The notes under the pieces were generated by a model that made no database searches, was not told the DNA's origin, and saw only the letters and a list, made by a program, of their open reading frames with translations. A stretch of 64,000 nt of DNA, taken from Acidobacteriota bacterium. GTDB taxonomy: Bacteria; Acidobacteriota; Terriglobia; Acidiferrales; UBA7541. Location: contig PMTV01000054.1 in the NCBI GenBank assembly GCA_003167215.1, positions 1-64,000 of the forward strand, read 5' to 3'. Positions 18,201-26,666 of the stretch are shown here, piece after piece; position 1 is the first letter of the stretch; each line of letters begins with the position of its first letter. Both the position numbers and the translations under genes were made by a program.

Positions 18201-18633
18201 TCACCGAGACTTTGAACAATTTCGTATAGCGCGGGCTTCCGCTTTCGCGATTCGAGCGGAAGATCACGGACTTTCCATCCGGCGTCCAGCCCACGGCAAA
18301 ATCCGTTCCGGGATGATAGGTGAGACGCTTCGGAATTCCGCCGGTTGCGGGGACGATGAAGACATCGGTGTTGCCGTCGTATTCGCCGGTGAAGGCGATC
18401 ATGGTGCCATCGGGCGAGAAGACCGGATCGGTCTCAATGCCGGTCCCGGTTGTCAGGCGAGAGGCGCGGCCGCCAGTATGGTCAACGGTCCACAAATCGC
18501 CGGCGTAAGAGAACACAATCAGACTGCCGTTGAACGTCGGCCGCTGCAGCAAAGGGTGCGAAGACTGTGCGGCAATGACGAACGGGCAAAGGGAGGTGAA
18601 AACCAGGGCAAAAAGCGAGCGAATCAGGCGCAT
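15247..18633 (-). CDS. Tricorn-like S41 protease
   Basis: An 1128-residue exported protein with a signal peptide (LIRSLFALVFTSLCPFVIAAQ). Residues ~30-560 are WD40/TolB-like beta-propeller repeats (SPDGTMIAFTGEYDGNTDVF, WSPDGQSIAYFSDESG) as in Tricorn. A Lys/Asp/Glu-rich low-complexity insert (DKDKSDAGKKSDEADKQEK) lies at about 550-600. A PDZ-type segment (EGDFILTVGGQDLSG, about 870) precedes the S41 core, whose nucleophile Ser is in EFAGSGGDAMPW at about 1010. It probably degrades peptides in the periplasm. GGAGG precedes the ATG. The Lys-rich linker is an unusual but not unique feature. Confidence 0.93.
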   Translation of the reverse strand: MRLIRSLFALVFTSLCPFVIAAQSSHPLLQRPTFNGSLIVFSYAGDLWTVDHTGGRASRLTTGTGIETDPVFSPDGTMIAFTGEYDGNTDVFIVPATGGIPKRLTYHPGTDFAVGWTPDGKSVIFRSNRESGSPRYTKLFKVSVNGGLPIALPLPMAFSGEFSADGKYFAYSPVGGASPFNYSYYVAWRNYRGGLASSVWIADMATLDVVKIPRESSNDFNPVWVDKQIYFLSDRNGPVSLFRFDPATKSVTDLVKNSGADIRSASGGPGGIVYDRFGELFLYDTASGKTSQVSVDVSADLPDVRARISPADRDIQSSGISPTGVRAVFEAHGDILTVPAKESTTRDITNTPGVMEREPAWSPDGQSIAYFSDESGPYALHISSQSGAGEVKKFPLANDPTYYFQPKWSPDSKLIAFHDNKMEIWLLDTTTSKASVIGKGVVSDGDYDASWSPDSKWLAYTQTVSNRFHALFLYSVASGNSTQVTDAMSDVRLPAFDRGGKYLYFTESTNYGTSTSGLDMSSDAFSVTRSVYGLALAADTPSPIAPQNEDEKLPGVKDKKDSGDEHADKDKDKSDAGKKSDEADKQEKTEKPPEKPKPVNIDLEHLEDRAVALPLPPNAYTDLAAGKEGTLYLLEGGGRFQTDRGQTLTRFDLKTKKSEKLADHIAGFDLSFDGNKMLLEIAQGESEAAQAAGGAVPNFVIVPADAPVKPGEGKLELSRMEVRVDPRAEWRQMFHEIWQIERSFFYDPHYHGVDTVAEEAKFKPYLDQVGSRSDLNYLFQEMLGAFSIGHLRGFGGTIPHPNRVPGGLLGADYEIANGRYRIKRIYTGEHWNPQAHAPLAQPAVKIAEGDFILTVGGQDLSGSDDIQRLLEGTAGTQVMLKIASDANGKDAHNVTVTPIGDDLSLRNLAWIEANRRKVQELSGGKLAYVYLPDTALGGLTNFNRYYFAQLDKQGAVIDERFNSGGQAADYIIHAMQRTLMSWWAPRYGAIFRTPQASILGPKVMIVNEFAGSGGDAMPWYFREAKLGPLVGKRTWGGLVGIGGIPPLMDGGQVTSPSFGFFNPQGQWDVENHGVPPDYEVDMEPKPVSEGHDPQLEKAVSLVLDELAKNPVPQPHKPDYPNYNRPAAQ

Positions 18634-18840
18634 TTTTTCTGCCTCCGTTACAAATGGCCGGGTAATGATATGCCAACTCGCAAAGATTTAGTCCGAGAAT
18701 CAGGAAGCCCAGGAACTCTGCCTAGCGATGCAGGCAGAACCTGTAATGCGCGCAGTCACACATTGAAAAGATGTGGCCTTGGAATTAAAAGGGGAGAAGT
18801 GTCCCGACTGTGAGGACTCGTGCTAACTGATTGAGAAGTT

Positions 18841-18915
18841 TGGCTCCCCGGGCTAGATTCGAACTAGCAACCCTTCGGTTAACAGCCGAATGCTCTACCG
18901 TTGAGCTACCGGGGA
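18841..18915 (-). tRNA. tRNA-Asn (GTT anticodon)
   Basis: A 75-nt cloverleaf is read on the minus strand. The acceptor is TCCCCGG/CCGGGGA with G discriminator and encoded CCA. The D-arm is GCTC/GAGC, the anticodon arm TTCGG-CTGTTAA-CCGAA (anticodon GTT) and the T-arm GCTAG-TTCGAAT-CTAGC. All stems pair perfectly. It stands alone between the Tricorn gene and a small unknown gene. Confidence 0.98.
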
Positions 18916-19090
18916 GTAGATTGTTTAGTGGGATGACCCAAGTCATTTTACGCAAGTGATTCGCGCACTGCAACTCGCGTTAAGCGCCGGCTGCGTTGGC
19001 GGGCGGGTTCTGCTTCTGAATTCGAATGGGACACGAACGGTAAATGAATTTGACGAAATTTAAATTGCAGGCAACTGCGAAGAAACGGCG

Positions 19091-19375
19091 TTACTGAAGT
19101 TTTTGGGTTGTGGCATCGTGGCAAATCAGATTTTCAAAGATGGCCAGGACGTGTTGGCGGTAGCGGACGATGGTCTCGAGTATCGGACGAAGCTGCGGCT
19201 CGCGCACAGTCTCGCGGTCCCATTTAGCGAGAACCGCCGCGGGAACTTGAATATCCTTTCGAAGTTCTTCAGCCGAATGGCCGCGCAGGAACAAGCCATA
19301 AAAAAAAGCGGCCTCGCGCTGCGGGAACTGAAAATCCTGCAGCACCTCCTCTAGCGGGTTTGCTTGTGTCGCCAT
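19091..19375 (-). CDS. Small helical protein of unknown function
   Basis: A 94-residue reading from ATG 19375 (MATQANPLEEVLQDF); a GTG at 19411 would add 12 residues. Neither has a good ribosome site. The middle part FLRGHSAEELRKDIQVPAAVLAKW resembles a helix-turn-helix, like the sigma-factor or transposase-type region that reads 'cycle, skip, next helix'. It could therefore be a small DNA-binding protein, but no partner is adjacent. It lies directly after tRNA-Asn on the same strand, separated by ~175 bases. Confidence 0.55.
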   Translation of the reverse strand: MATQANPLEEVLQDFQFPQREAAFFYGLFLRGHSAEELRKDIQVPAAVLAKWDRETVREPQLRPILETIVRYRQHVLAIFENLICHDATTQKLQ

Positions 19376-19411
19376 TGTAGAAAACCGCAGTTTACAGTTT
19401 TCAACGCGCAC

Positions 19412-19866
19412 GTCAAGAGTACAGGCAGCGTAAGAGAAAATAACCCTGCCGACATATAACTACTGAAGATGGCGAGTGCCAATAAGTGTATGGTGGGCAT
19501 AGACATAGGGCTCCGCTGGAAAGCGAGCGGACGACAAGCCCAGGCCACCTAGTTCGCCGAGTACCCGAACTACCGTGGATTAGACCGACCTTATAATTTC
19601 GATGGACTCTGGGACGGAATGAGAGACGCTCAATTTCCGGAAGATTCCCTCATCCGTAGATTTTGTATCAGCTCCTGAATCCCTCTGTTTTCTCCTTTTT
19701 TTTCCGGCTAAGCGGTCGATCCTATTTCTCCCTAGCGCTCGCTCATGACAAGTTGCTCTATCCGCCACTCTCACGCTGTTGCGTCCACACACTGCGCACG
19801 GGATAATTAGCTGAAAACGTTACGAACTCAGCGGGGAATGGATATTTTCGGTCTCGATGTCACCGT
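19412..19866. other. Intergenic region without a supported gene
   Basis: About 450 bases between the small unknown gene and the glycosyltransferase. A TATAAT-like hexamer occurs at 19592-19597 without a matching -35 element. A 70-codon minus-strand frame (19580-19792) is rich in Arg/Lys and lacks a ribosome site, so I do not call it. Control signals for the glycosyltransferase are presumably here but not recognisable. Confidence 0.3.
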
Positions 19867-20652
19867 ATGCTGAACGGGAAAAAAATTGTAGTCGTAATGC
19901 CGGCGTACAACGCGGCGAAGACTCTGGAACGAACCCACGGCGATCTGCCGTACGAGTTCGTCGATGAGGTCATCCTTGTTGATGACGACAGTCAGGACAG
20001 CACCGCCGAGCTCTCTCTAAAACTCGGCCTGGTCACCTTCGTTCATCACAAGAATCTGGGCTACGGCCGCAACCAAAAGACGTGCTATCGCGAGGCACTC
20101 GCGCGCGGCGCGGATATCGTGGTCATGGTGCATCCCGACTACCAGTATTCGCCCCGATTGATTGTTTCGCTCGCGGGCATGATTGCCTACTCGGAGTATG
20201 ACGCTGCGCTCGGCTCGCGCATCCTGGGTGTTTCCGCACTGCAAGGCGGCATGCCCCGCTATAAGTACATTGCCAACCGCTTCCTGACTCTGTTTCAAAA
20301 CATCCTTCTGGGCTACAAGCTCTCCGAATACCACACTGGGTATCGCGCGTTCTCCCGCCAAGTTCTGGAATCATTGCCGCTGGAAGAAAACAGCGATGAT
20401 TTCGTTTTTGACAATCAGATGCTCGCCCAGGTGATTTATTTCGGGTTCCGCATCGGCGAGATTTCCTGTCCCACGCGCTATTTCACGGAGGCTTCCTCGA
20501 TCAACTTTCGGCGCAGCGTGAATTACGGCTTCGGTGTTTTGATGACCTCGCTGATGTTCCGGCTGCAAAAACTGCATCTCGGCAAGTTCGACATTTTCAG
20601 AGAGGAAGGCCACCGGCTTGTCCAGGACTACTACGAATTGGTGAAAAGATGA
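19867..20652 (+). CDS. Family 2 glycosyltransferase (dolichol-phosphate-mannose-synthase-like)
   Basis: A 261-residue GT-A fold enzyme. It begins [18 protein letters not shown], followed by the acidic [12 protein letters not shown] and the metal-binding [15 protein letters not shown] where family members often carry DxD or [11 protein letters not shown] and [13 protein letters not shown] are typical of DPM1/GtrB-like enzymes. It likely transfers a sugar from a nucleotide donor to a lipid carrier. Its end overlaps the TPR membrane protein by 4 bases, so the two are translationally coupled. Confidence 0.92.
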   Translation: MLNGKKIVVVMPAYNAAKTLERTHGDLPYEFVDEVILVDDDSQDSTAELSLKLGLVTFVHHKNLGYGRNQKTCYREALARGADIVVMVHPDYQYSPRLIVSLAGMIAYSEYDAALGSRILGVSALQGGMPRYKYIANRFLTLFQNILLGYKLSEYHTGYRAFSRQVLESLPLEENSDDFVFDNQMLAQVIYFGFRIGEISCPTRYFTEASSINFRRSVNYGFGVLMTSLMFRLQKLHLGKFDIFREEGHRLVQDYYELVKR

Positions 20653-22535
20653 GCTCGCCTGCGGGCACGGCTGAGCTCGATCTTTCCACCGAGCCTGCTG
20701 CTGATGGCAAGCCGTGGCTGGAACGCCACGCGACAGCACTGCTTGCAATATCCCTTGCGCTGATGACGTTCGCGCTTTACGCAAACTCTCTGCGAAATGG
20801 CTTCGTCAGCTATGACGATCCCCCTTACGTCACGAATAACTATCAAGTGCAGCAGGGACTCACGCGCTCCAGCATATCCTGGGCTTTCACCACCACCACC
20901 GAAGCCAACTGGCACCCTATCACTTGGCTCTCTCACATGGCTGACGTCCAGATGTTCGGGCTACGCCCTGCTGGTCACCACCTTTCCAACGTTCTGCTGC
21001 ATACCCTGAATGTGGTCCTATTCTTTCTCTTACTTTACGGGGCTACAGGCATGCGCCTGCGCAGCGCAATGGCCGCTGCGCTCTTTGCTGTCCATCCATT
21101 AAACGTCGAGTCCGTCGCCTGGATCGCCGAGCGCAAGTCTCTACTCTGCGCCACCTTTCTCTTCCTGGCTCTCGCAGCGTACGGCTGGTATGTGCGCAAG
21201 CCAGCCATCGGCCGCTATCTTGCCGTCGCTTTGTTTTTTGCTCTGAGTCTCATGTCCAAGCCCATTATGATTACCTTGCCTTTCGCGCTCTTGCTTCTAG
21301 ACTACTGGCCCCTGGGCCGCTTCCCGTCCCGCGCAACTGACAGCTCTTCCGATTTTTTTTCCGTTCTGTTCAAGCTCGCTGCCGAAAAAATTCCACTCTT
21401 ATTGCTTTCGATAGCTAGCGCGGTCATCGCCGTTTACACCCAGCGCAGTGCCGGCGCACTGGGTTCCGTGGCTGCCTTGCCGCTCGGCCAGCGGCTTAAC
21501 AATGCGATCTATTCGTATCTCGCTTATATCCTGAAAGGAATTTGGCCTTCTCGGCTGGCCGTTTTTTATCCCCACCCCGAGGGTTCACTTGCGGCGTGGA
21601 AAGTGATTGCCGCTGCGCTCGTGATTTTGCTCATCAGCGCTCTGGTCTGGCGCGAACGTAAGTTCGGATACTTGCCCGCCGGGTGGCTCTGGTACCTGGG
21701 CACGCTGGTCCCCGTCATCGGTATCATCCAGGTTGGGCGCCAGGCCATGGCCGATCGCTACGCTTACATTTCTCTGCTCGGCCTGTTCGTCATGGCGGTA
21801 TGGTCCATCGCTGACTTCGCACCGCGGCTTCGACTTTCCCGCGAATCCCAATTCGCCCTCGCGGCCATGGTGCTGTGCCTGTATGCGGCCTTTTCCTACG
21901 TTCAGATCGGCTACTGGCACGACAGTCTTACCCTGTTTACACACGCGCTTCAGGTCACGCCGGACAACGGCATTGCCGAAGACAACCTCGGTACGGCCTA
22001 TGTTGAGATGGGCTTGCTCAATAAAGCCTTGCCGCACTACGCCGCCGCCGTTCGCCTCTCGCCGGAACTCTCCAAGCCCCATTACAACCTTGCCACCGTG
22101 CTTCTACGCGAGAATCGCCTGGATGAGGCCCAGCGCGAATATGAAATCGTCATCAAGAGCGCTTCCGACGAACAAGAAATCGCGCAAGCCCACAACAATC
22201 TGGGGGTTCTTTTCGCACAAAAGAATCAGTTCGACACTGCTCTCCGCGAATTCGACGCTGCCATTCGCATGAATCCAACCGGGCTGAACAGCTTCATCGG
22301 GCGCGGTTCGGTCGAGTATCAAATGGGAAACCTGGACGCGGCCCTGGCCGACTTCACGCACGCGACTCAGATGGCTCCATCTCCAGCCGCCTATTTTTGG
22401 CTCGGCCGGACGTTCGAAGGTAAGGGAGATGTTTCCTCAGCCATTCGTGCCTACGAGGACGCCTTGAAGATCGCCCCAGGGTTCGCCGAGGCACGCGATC
22501 GTGCAAATTTTCTGCGGAGTAAGACTCAGAATTGA
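20649..22535 (+). CDS. TPR-containing polytopic membrane protein (TMTC / O-mannosyltransferase-like)
   Basis: A 628-residue protein. Residues ~30-430 contain about ten membrane segments and the TMTC-type signature [36 protein letters not shown] and [17 protein letters not shown]. The Asp-Asp early in the chain is typical of GT-C glycosyltransferases. Residues ~440-625 hold at least four TPR repeats ([36 protein letters not shown]). It probably uses lipid-linked sugar made by the adjacent glycosyltransferase to modify proteins; that link is inference. It overlaps its neighbours on both sides. Confidence 0.88.
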   Translation: MSSPAGTAELDLSTEPAADGKPWLERHATALLAISLALMTFALYANSLRNGFVSYDDPPYVTNNYQVQQGLTRSSISWAFTTTTEANWHPITWLSHMADVQMFGLRPAGHHLSNVLLHTLNVVLFFLLLYGATGMRLRSAMAAALFAVHPLNVESVAWIAERKSLLCATFLFLALAAYGWYVRKPAIGRYLAVALFFALSLMSKPIMITLPFALLLLDYWPLGRFPSRATDSSSDFFSVLFKLAAEKIPLLLLSIASAVIAVYTQRSAGALGSVAALPLGQRLNNAIYSYLAYILKGIWPSRLAVFYPHPEGSLAAWKVIAAALVILLISALVWRERKFGYLPAGWLWYLGTLVPVIGIIQVGRQAMADRYAYISLLGLFVMAVWSIADFAPRLRLSRESQFALAAMVLCLYAAFSYVQIGYWHDSLTLFTHALQVTPDNGIAEDNLGTAYVEMGLLNKALPHYAAAVRLSPELSKPHYNLATVLLRENRLDEAQREYEIVIKSASDEQEIAQAHNNLGVLFAQKNQFDTALREFDAAIRMNPTGLNSFIGRGSVEYQMGNLDAALADFTHATQMAPSPAAYFWLGRTFEGKGDVSSAIRAYEDALKIAPGFAEARDRANFLRSKTQN

Positions 22536-22576
22536 AAGGCCGAAGTAGCTTAGCTTCTTTCGGAGAGATAGGGATC

Positions 22577-23530
22577 ATGGCATTGCCGATGCCCGCCGCT
22601 GTTACAGCTGCTCGTGAGGAGCAACCCGCTGATTGCGCACGCTGCCAAGCCTGCGGCGGCGCACTCCGCATCCGTTTTGCAACGGTTCGAGATCCCCAGA
22701 CGCGCGAAGTATTTTCAATTCTCGAATGCAGCAACTGCGGACTCGGCCACACCGCACCCAGACCCGAGGACTTGGCAAAATACTATCGCGGGTATTACGG
22801 GGGCCGTCACGGCAAGACCGCGAGCTACTGCGCTCGCCGTCGCGTCCGAATCCTCAGAGAAGTCGGGGGCAGCGCGGCTGGGCATTTGTTGGACGTCGGC
22901 TGCGGCGATGGGACATTCTTGCTGGCCGCTCGCGCCGCGGGGTGGTCCGTTGCCGGCACCGAGATGAATACAGCCCCCGCGCGCCAAGCCGGCCTCGATG
23001 TCTATGCGGCCATCTCCGATGTGCGTTCTCTCGCGCCGTTCGATTCCATTACCCTGTGGCACACGTTCGAACACTTGACCGACCCGCGCGCGACGCTGGG
23101 AGAAATTCGCGGCTTGCTATCGCCAAAGGGTGTCCTGATCATCGCGGTTCCAAACGCCGGAGGTCTTCAGGCGCGGGCCTTCGGCGCAAAGTGGTTCCAC
23201 CTCGATGTTCCGCGGCACTTGTACCACTTCACGCGCCCTTCGCTGGCCAATCTGCTGCGGTCCGAAGGATTTATTCCGTTTCGCGAATGGCACCAGGAAT
23301 TCGAATACGATCTCCTGGGATGGTCCCAAAGCGCTCTCAATCTGGCGCCCGGGCCTCCCAATCTCTTCTTTGATTTGCTGCGAGGCTTCAAGCCGCCCGT
23401 TGGCAAGCTCGCTTCCGCTGCAGCGTGGGTTTCTGGTTCGCTGGCGACGGTGCTCTCGATTTTCCTGGTACCGGTAGGCACGCTCACTCGCGCTGGCGGA
23501 ACTCTAATCGTTGCCTCGCGGCGGGCGTAG
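22577..23530 (+). CDS. Class I SAM-dependent methyltransferase with N-terminal zinc-ribbon-like motif
   Basis: A 317-residue protein from ATG 22577, preceded by GGAGAGATAGGG; a TTG at 22532 is also in frame. The N-terminus holds cysteine pairs (CARCQACGG and CSNCGLGHT), a zinc-ribbon-like feature. The methyltransferase core follows: HLLDVGCGDGTFLLAARAAG (about residue 115), ITLWHTFEHLTDP and GVLIIAVPNAGG. This architecture is typical of methyltransferases in polysaccharide or lipid-sugar gene sets, consistent with the preceding glycosyltransferase and TMTC-like genes. The substrate is unknown. Confidence 0.9.
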   Translation: MALPMPAAVTAAREEQPADCARCQACGGALRIRFATVRDPQTREVFSILECSNCGLGHTAPRPEDLAKYYRGYYGGRHGKTASYCARRRVRILREVGGSAAGHLLDVGCGDGTFLLAARAAGWSVAGTEMNTAPARQAGLDVYAAISDVRSLAPFDSITLWHTFEHLTDPRATLGEIRGLLSPKGVLIIAVPNAGGLQARAFGAKWFHLDVPRHLYHFTRPSLANLLRSEGFIPFREWHQEFEYDLLGWSQSALNLAPGPPNLFFDLLRGFKPPVGKLASAAAWVSGSLATVLSIFLVPVGTLTRAGGTLIVASRRA

Positions 23531-23751
23531 CAATCCGAATTTTCGAGATTGCAGCCCGGTGCGAAGCTTTGAACGGGCTAGGTGGGCATGGGCGTAGCCT
23601 TGGCGGCATACGAGGGAAGCGAAGGGCACGACCGGGCGAGCGCAAGGACAAAGTCGTGGAGTTGTCTATTGCGAAGCAGAGGCGAAGGGGGCGCGTTGGA
23701 GTGTGGCAGAGGCTATGCTATAAGTAGCGGGCTGCTTAATTCGAGGAAATA

Positions 23752-24339
23752 GTGCCATTTATTAATTTTCCGGCTCGCGAAATCAACTGCAAGCTCGTGT
23801 ATTACGGTCCGGGCTTGGGCGGGAAAACCGCCAACCTGCAGTGGATTTACGATCATACGGGAACGAATCAAAAGGGAAAGATGGTTTCGCTGGCGACCGA
23901 AACGGATCGCACGCTGTTTTTTGATTTCCTTCCGCTGGATCTGGGGACGGTACGAGGATTTCGCACGCGTTTTCATCTTTACACGGTTCCAGGGCAGGTG
24001 TTCTACGAGGCCAGCCGGCGGCTGATTTTGAAGGGCGCGGACGGAGTGGTATTCGTGGCCGATTCGCAGGAAGAACGGCTGGACGCGAATCTGGAAACGA
24101 TGGACAACCTGCGCGAACATCTGAAAGATCACAACCTCAATTTCGAGACGATTCCCTACGTTTTGCAACTCAACAAACGCGACCTGCCGAATATCCTGCC
24201 GGTGGAAGAATTGACGAAGCAACTTGCGGTGAAGGGCGAGCCGACGCTGGAAGCCGTGGCTATCACGGGCCAAGGCGTATTCGATACGCTGAAGGAAGTT
24301 GCCAAGCTGGTTCTCGCCGAGTTGAAAAAGAACGCGTAG
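23752..24339 (+). CDS. mglA: MglA-like small Ras-type GTPase
   Basis: A 195-residue GTPase. The P-loop GPGLGGKT is at residues 19-26, the switch/Walker B region contains [16 protein letters not shown] (a TVPGQ version of DxxGQ, as known for MglA), and the guanine-specificity motif NKRD is in [10 protein letters not shown] at about 143. MglA controls polarity and motility. The GTG start follows GAGGAAATA. The usual partner, a roadblock-domain MglB, is not next to it; a ~220-bp gap with no gene lies upstream. Confidence 0.95.
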   Translation: MPFINFPAREINCKLVYYGPGLGGKTANLQWIYDHTGTNQKGKMVSLATETDRTLFFDFLPLDLGTVRGFRTRFHLYTVPGQVFYEASRRLILKGADGVVFVADSQEERLDANLETMDNLREHLKDHNLNFETIPYVLQLNKRDLPNILPVEELTKQLAVKGEPTLEAVAITGQGVFDTLKEVAKLVLAELKKNA

Positions 24340-24407
24340 CGCCTGCTTTCCTCAGATTAACAAGACTATGAATCCCAAGGTCTAAACAAGAATCGGGTTC
24401 AGAGTGA

Positions 24408-25259
24408 TTATCGCTTGGTCTTGCCGCGTTGACGGTTGAAGTGACACGGAATAAGAATTGTGTCCTGGACTGTGGCGGGCCTTCCGTCGGGTCCCAATGA
24501 GGGCTTGAACTTCCATTGGCGCACAGTTTCTAGCGCATTTTCAGTTAGACCGTCGGGTAAGGCTCTCTTCACGACAAGCTTTTGCGTAGTTCCGTCTGCC
24601 CCAATGACGGCAATTAACACGACAGACCCTTGAACTCTGTACCGGAGGGCGTCCTTAGTGTAAGGAATTTCAGGACAATGGCTGCAAACGGGATGGGTGT
24701 AACCGTTCTGTCCGGCGATGGGAACAGAAGGGTCGAATCTCGAAGCTGTGTCTTCGATCAAAGCTTTCATCAGCGTTTGGGCCTGATCCGAGCCCACCGT
24801 TGAAGTTTCAAAGCTTTTGACCCACTGGCGCGTGTCAACTCGAAAAAGACTCACTTCCACAACGACTTGGTTTCCGGTCACAGAAATGTTGCCGGTGACT
24901 GCAGACTTGATTTTGAGCTGCCCCGCAACCCACAGCGCCAGATCGACATTTCTGAAACTGTCGGATGGCAATGACTTCATTTCTAGCCAATCGCGCATCT
25001 GACTGCGTTCCTCGATGGCAAATTGCGTGCTCGACTTCTTAAGGTCATCGTTGAACTGATCCGCTAGAGATTTGCCTAGTTGAGTGAAATTTTCGTCCGG
25101 ACCAAAAAAATCGACAACAACAACAGATGCCTGTTTTGAACTCGAAATAGCTTGAGCCATCTGGTCCGCGAGAGGTTGCATATCCGGTAGTTGTGCGCGG
25201 ACACTGCTCGCTGAAAGGAGTACCGCACTAATTAAAAAAATAATGCGCGAATGCTTCAT
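24408..25259 (-). CDS. TonB C-terminal-domain secreted protein
   Basis: A 283-residue protein with a signal peptide (IIFLISAVLLSASSVRAQ). The middle region (about 40-180) resembles an FlgO/CsgG-like periplasmic domain (VVVVDFFGPDENFTQLGKSLADQ). The C-terminal ~75 residues are TonB-like: YRVQGSVVLIAVIGADGTTQ, VVKRALPDGLTENALETVRQ and WKFKPSLGPDGRPA. It lacks the N-terminal membrane anchor of a true TonB, so it may be a partner or receptor-side protein rather than the energy transducer. GAGG precedes the ATG. Confidence 0.82.
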   Translation of the reverse strand: MKHSRIIFLISAVLLSASSVRAQLPDMQPLADQMAQAISSSKQASVVVVDFFGPDENFTQLGKSLADQFNDDLKKSSTQFAIEERSQMRDWLEMKSLPSDSFRNVDLALWVAGQLKIKSAVTGNISVTGNQVVVEVSLFRVDTRQWVKSFETSTVGSDQAQTLMKALIEDTASRFDPSVPIAGQNGYTHPVCSHCPEIPYTKDALRYRVQGSVVLIAVIGADGTTQKLVVKRALPDGLTENALETVRQWKFKPSLGPDGRPATVQDTILIPCHFNRQRGKTKR

Positions 25260-25269
25260 GGCCTCGTGG

Positions 25270-25632
25270 CTAGGCGTGGGCGGTGCCGCCGCGGAAGGCG
25301 GCGATGGCTTTCTTCTCGTCAGTGAATGTGGGGATGGATTGGATCAGGCGCGTGAGTTCGAGGACTTCGCGGACGTGGCCGGTGGGATTCAGGATTTTCA
25401 GGCCGCCGCCCAGGCGCTCGAGAGTTACGAACGAGCGCACCAGCGTGCTGATGCCGGAGCTGTCCATCTGAGTGACTCCGGCAAGGTTGACAAGCACGTC
25501 GGAAGGGCCGGCTTCAGCGAGCTTTCGCAATTCCGTGCCCAGCGTGTCGTTGCTGGCGCCAATGATAATGCGGCCTTGCAAATCGAGAATGGTGATACTA
25601 CCGGATTTCCGCACGGCAATCTGCAGGCCCAT
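25270..25632 (-). CDS. STAS-domain anti-sigma factor antagonist
   Basis: A 120-residue STAS protein. I start it at ATG 25632 (MGLQIAVRKSG) because GGGAGG lies 6 bases before it; an upstream in-frame start has none. The phosphorylatable Ser is in VTQMDSSGISTLV at about residue 60. The domain occupies the entire protein. Partner-switching pathways use an anti-sigma kinase and a PP2C phosphatase; such a phosphatase is at 8472-9671. It lies only ~10 bases before the TonB-like gene, so the two may be co-transcribed. Confidence 0.92.
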   Translation of the reverse strand: MGLQIAVRKSGSITILDLQGRIIIGASNDTLGTELRKLAEAGPSDVLVNLAGVTQMDSSGISTLVRSFVTLERLGGGLKILNPTGHVREVLELTRLIQSIPTFTDEKKAIAAFRGGTAHA

Positions 25633-25703
25633 GACAGCCTCCCTCGCAACGCACCGCATTATAACCCCAGCTTGCGCACAGGAAGCAAGGTTTCAAAACT
25701 GCG

Positions 25704-25856
25704 CTACTGATGCGACAAGTTTGCGACGGGGAGGTCGAGCATTTCGCGGACTTTGCGGCCGAGATCCCTAGGAGAGCAGGGCTTTTGCAGAATGGGCTGC
25801 TGAACGGCGTGGAGCAAGGGAATATCGGAGCTAAAGCCGGTGGCAACTGGGCGCAT
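25704..25856 (-). pseudogene. Remnant of a response-regulator receiver domain (C-terminal part)
   Basis: A 50-residue reading frame on the minus strand ends ILQKPCSPRDLGRKVREMLD. This is the last beta-strand, conserved Lys-Pro and final helix of a receiver domain (usual form LQKPF-SP-xxLxxKVREXL). The DD pocket and phospho-acceptor Asp are missing and upstream sequence to 26022 encodes nothing recognisable on this frame. It is therefore a truncated relic rather than a working gene. It sits between the Mla operon and the STAS gene. Confidence 0.6.
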
Positions 25857-26022
25857 TTTGCACAGCGAAAGCTCGGCCGAAAATCGAAGGAAAATTCCGG
25901 ATCAGAAACTAGAGACTTTGGAAGGGAGCTTTATTGTGGGCGCATGCGGGGCGAGGTTCAAGACGAGAAAGCGTAAAGTATCCGGGCACCCCGTCCCGAG
26001 ACAGCACATACGAACGACGGCT

Positions 26023-26649
26023 TTAGTTTCCGGCGGGTTGTTCAACGGGATGGCTGGCGAAATATTCGCTAAGTCCCGTGGTGAGCTGTTTCAAGCCGGC
26101 GTGAACATTCTTGTTCATGGCTTCGACGACAGCCTGCACAGTCTTGCCTTGGGCCGGCTCATCGTGTTCGTATTTACTAGACCAAACGGTGGTGCGTGTT
26201 TTGGGATCGAATAGTTCGATTTGAAGAGAGAAACGCGCCATCAATTCGGGCTGGTCCACTTCAGATATGCTCCAAAGGTGACCGCGGACTATATAGTCGC
26301 CGCGAACGTTGCTGCTAAGACCGGAAACGGCGCGATATTGCCCGGTCGAACGCAGAGACCCAATCAGCAGGTCCTGAATCATATCAGCGGGCGGTTCGGC
26401 CCAGCGCTCGTAATCAAAAACCCCTAGTTGTACGGGGCCGGAGCCGTAGACGAGACGATCGTCGCGATAGAGGTGCGAAGCGGTAATGCGGCCCACTAAA
26501 AGAGTGACGGGGTACTGCGCGGCTCCCGAAGCGGCTGGGACCGGGCCGGGGTCGAGGACGTAGTATTTCATCGGGCGCGTTGCTCCACATCCCGAGAGGA
26601 TCATCATCAATAACAAGATTCCAGCGGTTTGGGTTCGACGCCTAAGCAC
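26023..26649 (-). CDS. ABC-type transport auxiliary lipoprotein (PqiC/DUF330-like)
   Basis: A 208-residue protein with a lipoprotein signal (GILLLMMILSGCG, Cys at about residue 21). The family pattern PMKYYVLDPGP comes right after the lipid Cys, followed by VGRITASHLYRDDRLVYGSG and QDLLIGSLRSTGQYRAV. Such proteins work with MCE-type (Mla/Pqi) lipid transporters in the outer membrane. It follows mlaD by ~17 bases in the same direction, fitting an operon STAS-MlaE-MlaF-MlaD-lipoprotein. Confidence 0.92.
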   Translation of the reverse strand: MLRRRTQTAGILLLMMILSGCGATRPMKYYVLDPGPVPAASGAAQYPVTLLVGRITASHLYRDDRLVYGSGPVQLGVFDYERWAEPPADMIQDLLIGSLRSTGQYRAVSGLSSNVRGDYIVRGHLWSISEVDQPELMARFSLQIELFDPKTRTTVWSSKYEHDEPAQGKTVQAVVEAMNKNVHAGLKQLTTGLSEYFASHPVEQPAGN

Positions 26650-26666
26650 TGCTTGCTCCTTTTCGC

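Noticed and set aside
19580-19792. 70-codon minus-strand frame
   Set aside because: No ribosome site, no hydrophobic core, odd composition; likely chance.
22633-23373. 246-codon plus-strand frame inside the methyltransferase
   Set aside because: Arg/Pro-rich out-of-frame reading of the methyltransferase gene.
25840-26214. 124-codon plus-strand frame over the intergenic region and lipoprotein gene
   Set aside because: Mostly antisense to the transport lipoprotein gene; no start signal.
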